Assembly: GCF_018127745.1 (NCBI RefSeq)
Contig: NZ_CP072333.1
Span: forward strand, 372,001 to 436,000
Direction: 5' to 3'
Length of the DNA: 64,000 nucleotides
Origin: Porphyromonas sp. oral taxon 275
GTDB taxonomy: Bacteria > Bacteroidota > Bacteroidia > Bacteroidales > Porphyromonadaceae
Each line of letters starts with the position of its first letter. Position 1 is the stretch's first letter. The translations under genes and the position numbers were made by a program. Positions 1 to 8,110 of the stretch are shown here, one piece after another. The notes under the pieces were generated by a model. The model saw only the letters and a list, made by a program, of their open reading frames with translations, was not told where the DNA came from and did no database searches.

Positions 1-104
1 CACATGTCCTCGAGGAGCTGCTGTAGGCCCACATAGTCGGGGCTGATGTCGGCGCCGACCTCGCGTAGGACGGGGTGACCGTAGATATAAATAGGTAGTT
101 TCAT
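1..104 (-). CDS. def: Peptide deformylase, N-terminal part (cut by window edge)
   Basis: The reverse strand from 104 encodes [15 protein letters not shown] followed by VGADI and a QLLEDM segment. This is the usual N-terminus of peptide deformylase, the metalloenzyme that removes the formyl group from nascent proteins. Only 34 codons are inside the window, so the catalytic motifs (GxGLAAxQ, EGCLS, HExDH) cannot be seen. It lies 48 nt downstream of ruvX on the same strand and is probably cotranscribed with it. The identification rests on the conserved GxPVLR start only. Confidence 0.8.
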   Translation of the reverse strand, partial: MKLPIYIYGHPVLREVGADISPDYVGLQQLLEDM

Positions 105-152
105 AGCGAGTCAATATCTGCTCTGTATAATCTAACGTATGGGATCCCTATC

Positions 153-593
153 CTAGGGTAGCTGTATGGGCCCGAGGCCATCGCGCTGCTCGAGGTAGCT
201 CTGCAGGATGATGACGGCGCTGACCTCGTCGACGAGCCCCTTGTCCTGCTGGCGGCGCATCTTGCCTATGCCTGCCTCGCGTATGGTACGCTGCGCTAGG
301 ACCGAGGTGAAGCGCTCGTCCTGATAGACGATCTTGAGCTGGGGCTGTGCCTGCTGCAGGCGGGTGACGAAGGGGCGGATGTATTTCATCGATTCGGACT
401 CCTGACCCTGCATCTGGCGGGGGTAGCCCATCACGAGTAGATCCACGGGCTCGCGGCTGAGGTAGTCGGCGAGCCAGTCCAGTAGCTGGTGTGTGGGTAT
501 CGTCCCCAGCCCGCCTGGTACGAGCTGTAGGGTGTCGGTAGCCGCTACGCCGCAGCGCTTGCGTCCGAAATCAATAGCTAATATCCTTCCCAT
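153..593 (-). CDS. ruvX: RuvX/YqgF family putative pre-16S rRNA nuclease (Holliday junction resolvase-like)
   Basis: 146 aa with an RNase H-like fold. YqgF proteins act in 5' maturation of 16S rRNA and were first annotated as Holliday junction resolvases. Visible motifs are ILAIDFGRKRCGVA (Asp8), VMGYPRQ near 55-60, DERFTS at 92-97 and VDEVSAVIILQSYL at 121-134, which carry the conserved acidic residues of the family. The frame is open up to 698, but the ATG at 593 is chosen because MGRILAIDFG is the conserved start and a perfect -7 box lies at 605-612, so the upstream codons are not transcribed. The inferred 5' leader is only a few nucleotides. def follows 48 nt downstream. Confidence 0.93.
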   Translation of the reverse strand: MGRILAIDFGRKRCGVAATDTLQLVPGGLGTIPTHQLLDWLADYLSREPVDLLVMGYPRQMQGQESESMKYIRPFVTRLQQAQPQLKIVYQDERFTSVLAQRTIREAGIGKMRRQQDKGLVDEVSAVIILQSYLEQRDGLGPIQLP

Positions 594-604
594 AGTTGTA
601 GACA

Positions 605-612
605 CAAAGATA
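605..612 (-). promoter_or_regulatory. Bacteroidetes -7 box for ruvX-def
   Basis: The minus strand reads TATCTTTG, a perfect match to the TAnnTTTG -7 consensus of the Bacteroidetes housekeeping sigma factor. It ends 11 nt before the ruvX ATG, so the leader is predicted to be about 5-7 nt. No clear TTG element is seen about 20 bp further upstream. Confidence 0.7.
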
Positions 613-665
613 CAAAAGCTAGGGGGATCGCCTGCCGCGCGCCTCGGGCTTCGTCCCCAGCGCCT

Positions 666-1349
666 CCCAAGGCTGCCCGCCCTCGTCCTCCGCCTCACAC
701 GCCTATAGTCTAAGGACGTCCCCTCGTGCGTGTCCTATGAAATGGCGAAGTGTGCCGCTGCGGTCTCACGACCGCTTTGAGGGTCGCCCCTGTAGGGCTC
801 TGTCCTTTTGTCTGTAGTTTACCCAGGGTTTGGTCGCCCTTACAGGGCTGCGCACCCTGGGCTTTGAGGGGGTTGCCCCTTTAGGGGCTTTGCTCCTCCT
901 CTTGGCGCATAGCCTCCTAAGTGTCTCCCTTCCGCTGCGTCATACCCTTAGTTCATGCTAGAGAAGTCCTCTCTTATCGCTAAGCTATGTTCTATCTAGC
1001 TCTCGAGCTTAGTCTGCATGCCAGCCCAAGGCTGCCCGCCCTCGTCCTCCGCCTCGCACGCCTATAGTCTAAGGACGTCCCCCTTGCGTGTGTCCTATGA
1101 AATGGCGAAGTATGCCGCTGCGGCCTCACGACCGCTTTGAGGGTCGCCCCTGTAGGGCTCTGTCCTTTTGTCTGTAGTTTACCCAGGGTTTGGTCGCCCT
1201 TACAGGGCTGCGCACCCTGGGCTTTGAGGGGGTCGCCCCTCTAGGGGCTTTGCTCCTCCGCTTGGCACATAGCCTCCTAAGTGTCTCCCTTCCGCTGCGT
1301 GATACCCTTAGTTTATGCTAGAGAAGTCCTCTCTTATCGCTAAGCTATG
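666..1349 (+). repeat. Tandem duplication of a ~324-bp repeat (copies 666-989 and 1025-1349)
   Basis: The two copies are nearly identical and offset by 359-360 nt, separated by ~35 nt of unrelated sequence. Each contains a nested palindromic element (776-891 and 1136-1251) in which CCCAGGGTTTGG pairs with a downstream CACCCTGGG arm around a smaller GCCCTTACAGGGC hairpin. GCCCCTxTAGGGGC hairpins lie nearby. No protein coding potential is apparent. Related elements recur in opposite orientation at 1490-1604 and 1758-1873, and at 22042-22319. Confidence 0.85.
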
Positions 1350-1359
1350 CCTCACCTTG

Positions 1360-1895
1360 TTCCATAGTTTGCGCCTATAGAGTGTCTTTGGCGTCTATTT
1401 TCTTGCTCTCTTCACGCCCTCCTCGTAACACCTACAGCTTTGCTGCCTTCGGCTTAGCTTTGTTCTTGGTAAGGGATAGGCGGAGGTGCAAGCCCCAGCG
1501 GGGCGACCCCTTCAAAGCCCAGGGTGCGCAGCCCTGTAAGGGCGACCAAACCCTGGGTAAGGTGGAGGCAATAAGGATAGAGCCCTACAGGGACGCCCCC
1601 CCAAACAACTAAGGATGGTCAGTGCTATTCCATAGTTCGTGCCTACAGGGTGTTTTTTGCCTCTATTTTCTTGCTCTCTTGACGTCCTCCCCGTAACACC
1701 TACAGCTTTGCTGCCTTCGGGTTAGCTTCGTTCTTGGTAAGGGATAGGCGGAGGGGCAAGCCCCAGCGGGGCGACCCCTTCAAAGCCCAGGGGTGCGTAG
1801 CCCTGCAAGGGCAACCAAACCCTGGGTAAGGTGGAGGCAATAAAGACAGAGCCCTACAGGGGCGCCCCCCCCAACGACTAAGGATGGTCAGTGCT
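1360..1895 (-). repeat. Tandem duplication of a ~267-bp repeat (copies 1360-1626 and 1628-1895)
   Basis: Two near-identical copies lie head to tail, offset by 268-269 nt. Each carries the same nested CCCAGGGT/ACCCTGGG palindrome as the 324-bp repeat, but in reverse orientation (1490-1604 and 1758-1873). The 324-bp pair and this pair therefore face each other. The outer sequence (TTTTCTTGCTCTCTT, AAGGGATAGGCGGAGG) differs from the 324-bp repeat, so only the palindromic core is shared. Confidence 0.85.
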
Positions 1896-1996
1896 GATGC
1901 TGGTTCGCCTTATCGGGGCGTGCTTCCGTGCTGGCTGCTACCCTTTGGTGCGCTGCACTGAGGGGCTTGCCTTCGTCCGAGGAGGCTCTGCGGGAG

Positions 1997-2150
1997 CTGA
2001 GGGAAGGCTGTGACGGAGCTGACCGACGGGTCGGACTGGGAAAAGTAATATAATATTTGGGGAGAAATAATATAATTTTTGCCAAAAAGTAATATAATAA
2101 TTTGCCGAAAGTAATATAAGAACTGCGGAAAAGTTATATTATATTTTTCA
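1997..2150. repeat. 22-bp-period array: two GC-rich units followed by five AT-rich units
   Basis: Units start at 1997, 2019, 2041, 2063, 2085, 2107 and 2129, exactly 22 bp apart. The first two resemble the CTGAC/CTGAG family found elsewhere in this window, though degenerate. The last five are AT-rich with a shared TAATATAAT core. On the minus strand the AT units read as TTATATTACTTTT followed by a short GC-containing spacer. The five AT units match the array at 56628-56737 in inverse orientation. Confidence 0.85.
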
Positions 2151-2301
2151 CCCACCCTTAGCCCTCAGCTCGGTCGCACTAGGGGCGAAGGGCTGCGATC
2201 AGCTGGGCGCAGCACGCTGAGCACCCGCTGTGAGAGGGCTTCGCCTTGCGCTGTGGCCTACTGAGGCTAGGGGAGAAGAGAGGGAGGAGCAAGAAGACAG
2301 A

Positions 2302-2350
2302 AAGCCCGCGGGGGCGACAGGCTGCTGTGCACTGTCGCCCCCGCGGGCTT
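2302..2350 (-). terminator. Intrinsic terminator of the lpx/nnr cluster
   Basis: A perfect 19-bp GC-rich inverted repeat (2302-2320 with 2332-2350, 11-nt loop), 21 nt after the nnr stop codon. On the minus strand the stem is followed by TTTCTGTCTTCTT, a U-rich tail. Confidence 0.85.
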
Positions 2351-2371
2351 GGGATAGGGCTGCTCGGAGCG

Positions 2372-3880
2372 CTAGAGGTCGAGCTGATGGTAGGCGCGGC
2401 TGATCTGGGGGAGGAGGTCGCCCGCTACGAGGCTGCGCTGGCTCTGCTTGCCCGAGTAGAGCTCAGCAGCGAGTCCGTGCAGGTGCACCCCGATCATGGC
2501 GGCCGTCATGCTCGAGCGGTACTGCGCGAGCAGGCCGATGATGAGGCCGTAGAGTACCTGCTGGCAGCCTGGGCGCGAGAGGGCGCTATTGCCCGTCACA
2601 TCGAAGAGGACTGAGCCGCTAGGCAGACAGATCGCCGTGCTCTCGCCGCGTAGGATGAGGCAGACGTCGAGCTGTGCCGCCAGTTCCTTAGCCTCGCGCA
2701 GACGCTCTGCATCCGAGCTGTGGCGCGTGGTGAGCTGGTCGAAGCTGAATTCGTCCGCCACGAGGATAGAGTTCGGCGGGATGAGCGGCAGCAGTTCGCG
2801 GTGCTTGGTGAAGAGCCGCAGCGCGTCCTCCGCCAGCAGGAAGGGGCGTGTCGCAGCGAGCGTGAGGAGGGACTGGAGGCGTCCCGCAGCCTGCTCGCTC
2901 GTGCCGAAGCCGCTGGTCACAGCGATAGCCGTATAGCTCGAGAGGTACTGCTGGTAGCTCTCGAAGCTGCCGCTGGTGATGCGTAGCTCGGGCAGCATGA
3001 GCTGGAGCTGGAGGGCCTCCTCCTTGGGGATGGAGAGCTCGAGCGAAGCGAGCCCCGAGCGCTGAGCCGCACGTGCCAGCAGCAGCGCCGAGCCTGCATA
3101 GCCAGGCTGGAGGATGGGGACGAAGACCCGAGGGGGAAGGGTGCCGTAGCCCTCGAGGGGACGGCTCTGCAGCTCGGTAGTCACCGAGCTATCCTCGATG
3201 AGGTGGTACTGGACGGGGATACCCTCCTCGGCGGCAGCACTGATACCGAGGGGGATGTGACGCCACTCCCCGACATAGGGCTTATGCTCCTTGAAGAAGA
3301 AGGCGAGCTTCGGGCTATCGAAGGCGATGGTGCGCTCGGCACGGAAGATCTCCCGATGCTGGTTCCCCGAGTTCTCCTCGGCGAAGAGACCCGAGGGGAT
3401 CTCGATGCTCACGCGGCGCGCCTTGCTGGCATTGAGGTACTGGATGAGCTGCTGGTAGCCGCCCGAGAGGGGCGTAGAGAGCTCTGCGCCGAAGATACCA
3501 TCGATCACCACATCCTCGCTGCTGAGGTTGACCTTGAGCAGCGACTCGTAGATAGGCGTGAAGAGGAGTCCCTCCGCCTCCATCAGCGGGAGTAGCTCCT
3601 CCACCTCGGGGGAGATCTTGCCCGCGCTATAGATGAGGTAGACCGAGACGCGGTAGCCGCGGTCGAAGAGCAGGCGTGCCGTCCTCAGCGCATAGGCCCC
3701 GCAGCGCCCCGCTCCAGCCCAGACGTAGACCATGCGTACGCCGCGCTGGTAGTGGCGGACGAACTCCTGGACGAAGGCGCTAGCAGCACGATCGATGTGG
3801 TCACGACTCGTCAGCCCGTCGAGCTCGAGCGCCCGCTGGTAGAGCAGGGGGAGCTGCTTGCCGGTGAAGATCTTCTGCAT
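2372..3880 (-). CDS. Nnr-like bifunctional NAD(P)H-hydrate repair protein with degenerate active sites
   Basis: 502 aa with the length and layout of Nnr/YjeF proteins: an N-terminal epimerase-like domain (about 1-215) and a C-terminal ADP-dependent dehydratase-like, ribokinase-fold domain (about 235-500). Nnr proteins repair hydrated NAD(P)H. Fold markers remain: VVIDGIFGAELSTPLSGGY, SIEIPSGLFAEE, PYVGEW, and VTGN...LIIGLLAQ. Catalytic motifs are altered. NNGGDG is AGRCGA (57-62), the Asp of DIPSG is Glu160, the DADAL motif reads AEDAL, and GGxGDVL reads RPGCQQVL (436-443). The frame is intact, so this is not a simple pseudogene. It may be non-catalytic or have a new role. It lies 15 nt after lpxA and is last before the terminator. 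Confidence 0.75.
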   Translation of the reverse strand: MQKIFTGKQLPLLYQRALELDGLTSRDHIDRAASAFVQEFVRHYQRGVRMVYVWAGAGRCGAYALRTARLLFDRGYRVSVYLIYSAGKISPEVEELLPLMEAEGLLFTPIYESLLKVNLSSEDVVIDGIFGAELSTPLSGGYQQLIQYLNASKARRVSIEIPSGLFAEENSGNQHREIFRAERTIAFDSPKLAFFFKEHKPYVGEWRHIPLGISAAAEEGIPVQYHLIEDSSVTTELQSRPLEGYGTLPPRVFVPILQPGYAGSALLLARAAQRSGLASLELSIPKEEALQLQLMLPELRITSGSFESYQQYLSSYTAIAVTSGFGTSEQAAGRLQSLLTLAATRPFLLAEDALRLFTKHRELLPLIPPNSILVADEFSFDQLTTRHSSDAERLREAKELAAQLDVCLILRGESTAICLPSGSVLFDVTGNSALSRPGCQQVLYGLIIGLLAQYRSSMTAAMIGVHLHGLAAELYSGKQSQRSLVAGDLLPQISRAYHQLDL

Positions 3881-3895
3881 GAGCCCGCCCTCCTG

Positions 3896-4687
3896 CTAGT
3901 CCATGGTGCCGCGTACGATACCTCGCTCGGAGGAGCGTACGAAGTCGAGGATGAGCTGGCGCTCGTAGGTGTCGGGGATCTCCTCCTCGATGACCTTGAA
4001 GGCCTCGCTATTGTTGAGCCCGCGCTGATAGAGGGTGCGGTAGATGTCGTTGATGCGGAAGATCTGCTCGTTGGTGAAGCCGCGACGACGCAGCCCCACG
4101 ATGTTGATCCCGCAGTAGACGATAGGGTCGCGACCGATGAGCGTGTAGGGAGGGATGTCCTTATTGACACGGCTACCGCCCTGGAGCATGACGTGCTTGG
4201 AGATGCGGACGAACTGGTGCACCAGCGAGCCACCGCTGAGGATGGCGTAGTCGTCGACCTCTACCTCACCCGCTACCTGCGTAGCATTGCCGAGGATGAC
4301 ATGGTCGCCGAGGACGCAGTCGTGGGCGACGTGCGAGTAGGCCATCAGGAGGCAGTGGCTGCCGACGACGGTCTTACCCTTGGAGGCGGTACCACGATTG
4401 ACGGTAGCACACTCGCGGACGCTGACGTGATCGCCGAGGATGGCGAGGCTCTCCTCACCAGCGTACTTGAGGTCCTGAGGGATACCGCCGATGACGGCCC
4501 CTGGGTGGATGTGGCAGTGCTTACCCAGGCGCGAGCCGCTCTTGATGACGGCGCCGCTCTCGATGATACAGCCTTCGCCGAGCTCCGTATTGGCCTCGAT
4601 GACGGCGAAGGGATGCACGAGGACGCCTTCGCCGAGCTTAGCCTCGGGAGACACAGAGGCTAGGGGACTGATTTGCTGCTGTGACAT
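3896..4687 (-). CDS. lpxA: UDP-N-acetylglucosamine acyltransferase LpxA
   Basis: 263 aa, the usual family length. LpxA transfers a 3-hydroxyacyl chain from acyl-ACP to UDP-GlcNAc in the first step of lipid A synthesis, in the cytoplasm. The N-terminal two thirds are left-handed beta-helix hexapeptide repeats (LGEGVLVHPFAVIEANTELG and following). The catalytic histidine lies in AYSHVAHDC (His122, equivalent to E. coli His125). The C-terminal helical part (RRGFTNEQIFRINDIYRTLY) is typical. The ATG at 4687 gives the expected N-terminus. It follows lpxC/fabZ after a 68-nt gap containing a hairpin, and precedes the Nnr-like gene. Confidence 0.96.
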   Translation of the reverse strand: MSQQQISPLASVSPEAKLGEGVLVHPFAVIEANTELGEGCIIESGAVIKSGSRLGKHCHIHPGAVIGGIPQDLKYAGEESLAILGDHVSVRECATVNRGTASKGKTVVGSHCLLMAYSHVAHDCVLGDHVILGNATQVAGEVEVDDYAILSGGSLVHQFVRISKHVMLQGGSRVNKDIPPYTLIGRDPIVYCGINIVGLRRRGFTNEQIFRINDIYRTLYQRGLNNSEAFKVIEEEIPDTYERQLILDFVRSSERGIVRGTMD

Positions 4688-4706
4688 AGTCTAGCATATA
4701 GGGCGC

Positions 4707-4747
4707 CGTGCAGACGCTCCCCCTCTGAGGAGGACAGCGCCTGCACG
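4707..4747 (-). other. Intercistronic hairpin between lpxC/fabZ and lpxA
   Basis: CGTGCAGACGCT (4707-4718) pairs with AGCGCCTGCACG (4736-4747) at 11 of 12 positions, with a further CCTC/GAGG pair inside. It sits in the 68-nt gap inside the operon. No U-run follows on the minus strand, so it looks like an mRNA processing or stability element rather than a terminator. Confidence 0.5.
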
Positions 4748-4755
4748 ACGGTGGG

Positions 4756-6141
4756 TTACTTATTCTTGACGACCTGAGCCATGAACTCAGCCTCGCAGAC
4801 GAGCTTCTCGCCGACGAAGGCTAGACCGCGCATATTCGCCACGCCGCGACGCACCTCGGTAATGAGGCGGAGCTTGAAGACGAGGGTGTCGCCTGGGACG
4901 ACCTTCTGGCGGAACTTCACGTTGTCTATCTTCATGAAGTAGGTAGAGTAGCGCTCGGGGTCCTCCACCTGGCTGAGGATGAGTAGCCCCCCGACCTGAG
5001 CCATGGCCTCGACCTGCAGGACGCCGGGCATGACGGGCTCGCTGGGGAAGTGGCCCTGGAAGAAGGGCTCGTTGCCCGAGACGCTCTTGACACCTACGAT
5101 ATAGTCCGCGCCGATCTCGATGATCTTGTCCACCATGAGGAAGGGGTAGCGGTGGGGCAGACGCTCACGCACCTGGTTGACATCCAGCAGCGGCGTGGCG
5201 TTGGGGTCGTAGAGCGGGGCCTGCGCTTCGTTGAGCTTGATATCCTTGCGGATCTTCAGGCCCATCTCGTTGTTGATCTTATGCCCGGGGCAGAAGGCGA
5301 TGATACGCCCGACGATGGGACGGCCGATGAGGGCGAGGTCTCCGAGGACATCGAGCAGCTTGTGACGGGCAGGCTCGTTGGGGAAGATGATGGGGCTGTT
5401 ATTGATGTAGCCCAGCTCGGGGGCTACCTTGCGCGCTACGCCCATCAGGTCGCAGATCTTGTCGAGCTGCGTCTGCTCCATAGGCTGGTCGTAGATCACG
5501 AGGGCGTTGTCGAGGTCGCCGCCCTTGATGAGGTTGTGCTCCAGCAGCGTCTCCACCTCGCGCACGAAGACGAAGGTGCGGCTGGCGGAGATCTCCTGGT
5601 CGAAGTCTTCCAGCGACTCCAGGGAGGCGAACTGATTGCTCAGCACAGGCGAGTCGAAGGACACGTGCACGTCCACGCCGAACTTGCTGTCGGGTAGCAG
5701 GATGATGCGCGAGCGGCCATCGCTAGACGAGACCTCCTGGCGCTGCTTGACGATGTAGGGCTCGACGGGGAGCTCCTGCTCGACAAGGCCGACGCGGTCG
5801 ATAGCCTCGATGTAGTGCTTGGCACTGCCGTCGAGGATAGGGAACTCAGGGGCGTTGACCTCGATGAGGCAGTTGTCCACGCCCTTGGCATAGAGTGCTG
5901 CCATAGCGTGCTCGATGGTGCTGACGGCGGCTGAGCCCTTGATGAGGACGGTGCCGCGCTCGGTGCCCTTGACGAACTCAGAGAGGGCGGGGATCTCGGG
6001 CATGCCCTCCAGATCCGTGCGGCGGATGACGCGACCCGTGCCAGCAGGCGCGGGATGGAAGTTGATCTCGATATTTAGACCCGTGTGGAGGCCCTTCCCC
6101 GTGAGGGCGAAGGAGCTGGCGAGCGTCTGTTGCTTCTTCAT
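4756..6141 (-). CDS. lpxC/fabZ: Bifunctional UDP-3-O-acyl-GlcNAc deacetylase / 3-hydroxyacyl-ACP dehydratase (LpxC-FabZ fusion)
   Basis: 461 aa. Residues ~1-305 are LpxC, the zinc deacetylase that commits UDP-acyl-GlcNAc to lipid A. Zinc ligands His78 (TIEHAMAAL), His260 and Asp264 ([11 protein letters not shown]) and catalytic His287 (CPGHKIN) are present. Residues ~320-461 are FabZ, a hot-dog-fold dehydratase of fatty acid synthesis, with [12 protein letters not shown], His364 (QGHFPSEP) and Glu378 (VLQVEAMAQ). This fusion is the normal arrangement in Bacteroidetes. The frame is open upstream to 6303, but [21 protein letters not shown] at 6141 is the conserved start and leaves a 10-nt gap to lpxD. 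Confidence 0.97.
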   Translation of the reverse strand: MKKQQTLASSFALTGKGLHTGLNIEINFHPAPAGTGRVIRRTDLEGMPEIPALSEFVKGTERGTVLIKGSAAVSTIEHAMAALYAKGVDNCLIEVNAPEFPILDGSAKHYIEAIDRVGLVEQELPVEPYIVKQRQEVSSSDGRSRIILLPDSKFGVDVHVSFDSPVLSNQFASLESLEDFDQEISASRTFVFVREVETLLEHNLIKGGDLDNALVIYDQPMEQTQLDKICDLMGVARKVAPELGYINNSPIIFPNEPARHKLLDVLGDLALIGRPIVGRIIAFCPGHKINNEMGLKIRKDIKLNEAQAPLYDPNATPLLDVNQVRERLPHRYPFLMVDKIIEIGADYIVGVKSVSGNEPFFQGHFPSEPVMPGVLQVEAMAQVGGLLILSQVEDPERYSTYFMKIDNVKFRQKVVPGDTLVFKLRLITEVRRGVANMRGLAFVGEKLVCEAEFMAQVVKNK

Positions 6142-6151
6142 ATACCTTGTG

Positions 6152-7198
6152 TTAGTTCGTTGCTGATGCTTGCTTAAGAGCAGCGAGCTCCTTCTCGAGG
6201 GCCTGCAGGCGGCGGTACATCTCGGGGAGCTTGGGCTGGAGGACGAAGCTCCGCATGGCGTCACGCAGCGGCATCGCAGGTGAGCCCATGAGCGTGCTGC
6301 CATCGGGGGTGTTGCTGATGACCCCTGCCTGTCCGCCCATCTCTACGCGGTCGCCGATGGTGATGTGCCCACCGATGCCGACCTGCCCGCCGAACTTGCC
6401 CCACTGCCCGATCTGGCTGGAGCCAGCCACCCCGACCTGTGCAGCCATGACGGTGTGGGCCCCGACGGAGCAGTTGTGCGCGATCTGGACGAGGTTGTCT
6501 AGCTTGACGCCGCGGCCGATGCGCGTGCTGCCCATGACGGCCCGGTCGATGCAGGTATTGGCGCCTACCTCTACGTCGTCCTCGAGGATGACCTTACCCA
6601 GCTGAGGGATCTTGTGGTAGCCGTCGGCCTCGGGTGCGAAGCCGAAGCCATCGGCGCCGATGACGGCCCCCGCGTGGATGATGCAGCGTGCGCCGATCTC
6701 CACGCCGTGGTAGAGCGTAGCATGGGGGTAGACGATGGAGTCCTCCCCGAGCTGCACCCCAGCACCGATGTAGGCGTGGGGGTAGATGAGCGAGCCCTTG
6801 CCGATGCGTGCCCCTGCTTCAATAACGGCGAAGGCCCCGATATAGACATCTTCGCCCAGCTCTACGCCCTCGGCGATAGCGGCCTGAGGGGAGATGCCCT
6901 CGGGGCGGGGCTTCTGCTGCTGCTCGACCAGCTGCATGAGCTTGGCTAGAGCAGCGTAGGGGTCGGCCACGCGGATCAGCGTCGCCTTGACCTCCTGGCG
7001 GGGGGCAAAGTCCTTGCTGACGAGTAGGATGGTGGCCTCGGTGCTGTAGGCGTAGGCTTCGTACTTAGGGTTGGCGAGGAAGGCTAGGTCGCCTGCCTTC
7101 GCGCTCTCGATCTTGCCGAAGTCGGAGACGAGGGCGGCGCTGTCGCCCTCGATGATGCCATCGAGGAGGGGGGCTATCTGTGCGGCGCTGAACTGCAT
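6152..7198 (-). CDS. lpxD: UDP-3-O-(3-hydroxyacyl)glucosamine N-acyltransferase LpxD
   Basis: 348 aa. LpxD adds the N-linked 3-hydroxyacyl chain in the third step of lipid A synthesis. The N-terminal uridine-binding domain (about 1-100, [14 protein letters not shown]) precedes a left-handed beta-helix (about 105-320). Conserved landmarks are [21 protein letters not shown] (181-201) and catalytic His241 in [13 protein letters not shown] short C-terminal helix ([20 protein letters not shown]) forms the usual trimer tail. The gene lies 10 nt before lpxC/fabZ and 47 nt after pyrF. Gene order lpxD-lpxC/fabZ-lpxA is common in the phylum. Confidence 0.97.
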   Translation of the reverse strand: MQFSAAQIAPLLDGIIEGDSAALVSDFGKIESAKAGDLAFLANPKYEAYAYSTEATILLVSKDFAPRQEVKATLIRVADPYAALAKLMQLVEQQQKPRPEGISPQAAIAEGVELGEDVYIGAFAVIEAGARIGKGSLIYPHAYIGAGVQLGEDSIVYPHATLYHGVEIGARCIIHAGAVIGADGFGFAPEADGYHKIPQLGKVILEDDVEVGANTCIDRAVMGSTRIGRGVKLDNLVQIAHNCSVGAHTVMAAQVGVAGSSQIGQWGKFGGQVGIGGHITIGDRVEMGGQAGVISNTPDGSTLMGSPAMPLRDAMRSFVLQPKLPEMYRRLQALEKELAALKQASATN

Positions 7199-7245
7199 TG
7201 CTTCGTACTGTCGTAGCTATGGATAGGGGAGCTGGTCGCTGGGGG

Positions 7246-8082
7246 CTAAGCCTCGACGAGCTTGTTCTTGATGAGGATCTCGGCCATCTGATGTCGGAGC
7301 TTCTCGGCCTCGGCCGCTGCGGCGCTGGCGAAGGCCTCGGTATGGTCGGCGTAGATGATGCTACGCGAGGCGTTGACCAGTAGGCCGCACTGCTCGTTGA
7401 GGCCGTAGCGGGCTACTTCCTCGAGGCTACCGTTCTGCGAGCCGACGCCTGGTACGAGGAGGAAGGAGTCGGGTACGATGGCACGTACACGCTCCAGCAT
7501 GGCGGCCTTGGTAGCGCCGACGACGTACATCAGCTGCTCGCTGTCGCCCCATTCCTTGCTCTTCTCGAGGACCTGCTCGAAGAGCGCCTTGCCCTCCTTG
7601 TCCTCGGTGAGCTGGAAGTCGAAGGCCCCCTCATTGGAGGTCAGTGCCAGCAGGACGACCCAGTGGCCCGTGTACTTGAGGAAGGGCTGTACGCTATCGC
7701 TGCCCATGTAGGGGGCGATGGTCAGGGCGTCGACCTTGAGGTGCTCGAAGAAGCTGCGTGCATACATGTCGCTGGTGTTGCCGATGTCGCCACGCTTGGC
7801 GTCGGCGATGATGAACTGCTCGGGATATTCGCTCTGCAGGTAGGCGACGGTCTTCTCGAAGGCCTTGATGCCGAAGCTGCCCATGCTCTCATAGAAGGCT
7901 AGGTTGGGCTTGTAGGCGACGCAGAGGTGCGCCGTGGCATCGATGATACGCTTGTTGAAGGCAAAGATAGGGTCATCCTCATCCTGTAGGAACTGTGGGA
8001 TCTTCCTTACGTCGGTATCGAGTCCGATGCAGAGGAAGGAGCGCTTGCGTTGAATCTCCTTGAAGAGTTCGTTCTTGGTCAT
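7246..8082 (-). CDS. pyrF: Orotidine 5'-phosphate decarboxylase
   Basis: 278 aa, the longer type-2 form of OMP decarboxylase, which makes UMP in the last step of de novo pyrimidine synthesis. The catalytic Asp-Lys-Asp signature is [10 protein letters not shown] at 94-103. The N-terminal substrate motif CIGLDTD (18-24) and the C-terminal phosphate-binding [11 protein letters not shown] are also present. Start at 8082. The gene sits between prfA (28-nt gap) and lpxD (47-nt gap). The purM-prfA-pyrF order is conserved in Bacteroidetes, and single-operon transcription is likely. Confidence 0.97.
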   Translation of the reverse strand: MTKNELFKEIQRKRSFLCIGLDTDVRKIPQFLQDEDDPIFAFNKRIIDATAHLCVAYKPNLAFYESMGSFGIKAFEKTVAYLQSEYPEQFIIADAKRGDIGNTSDMYARSFFEHLKVDALTIAPYMGSDSVQPFLKYTGHWVVLLALTSNEGAFDFQLTEDKEGKALFEQVLEKSKEWGDSEQLMYVVGATKAAMLERVRAIVPDSFLLVPGVGSQNGSLEEVARYGLNEQCGLLVNASRSIIYADHTEAFASAAAAEAEKLRHQMAEILIKNKLVEA

Positions 8083-8110
8083 GATAATAGCTGTATGCGG
8101 GGCGCGGCCT

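Larger units (their letters stand above)
594..2301. other. 1.7-kb gene-free, repeat-filled region
   Basis: Between the ruvX promoter and the terminator downstream of nnr I find no credible gene. The open frames here (for example 1382-1612) lie inside repeat copies and encode low-complexity peptides. The region holds two tandem copies of a ~324-bp repeat, two tandem copies of a ~267-bp repeat and a 22-bp-period array, listed separately. The remaining 2151-2301 shows nothing recognisable. Confidence 0.75.

Noticed and set aside
1382-1612. 76-aa plus-strand frame
   Set aside because: It lies inside one copy of the 267-bp repeat and the reading frame is not kept in the second copy at 1628-1895.
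3752-4663. 303-aa open frame on the plus strand opposite lpxA
   Set aside because: It is antisense to a certain gene, composed of D/E/V/A/L-rich repeats of the complementary codon pattern, and has no recognisable domain. Long antisense frames are expected in GC-rich DNA.
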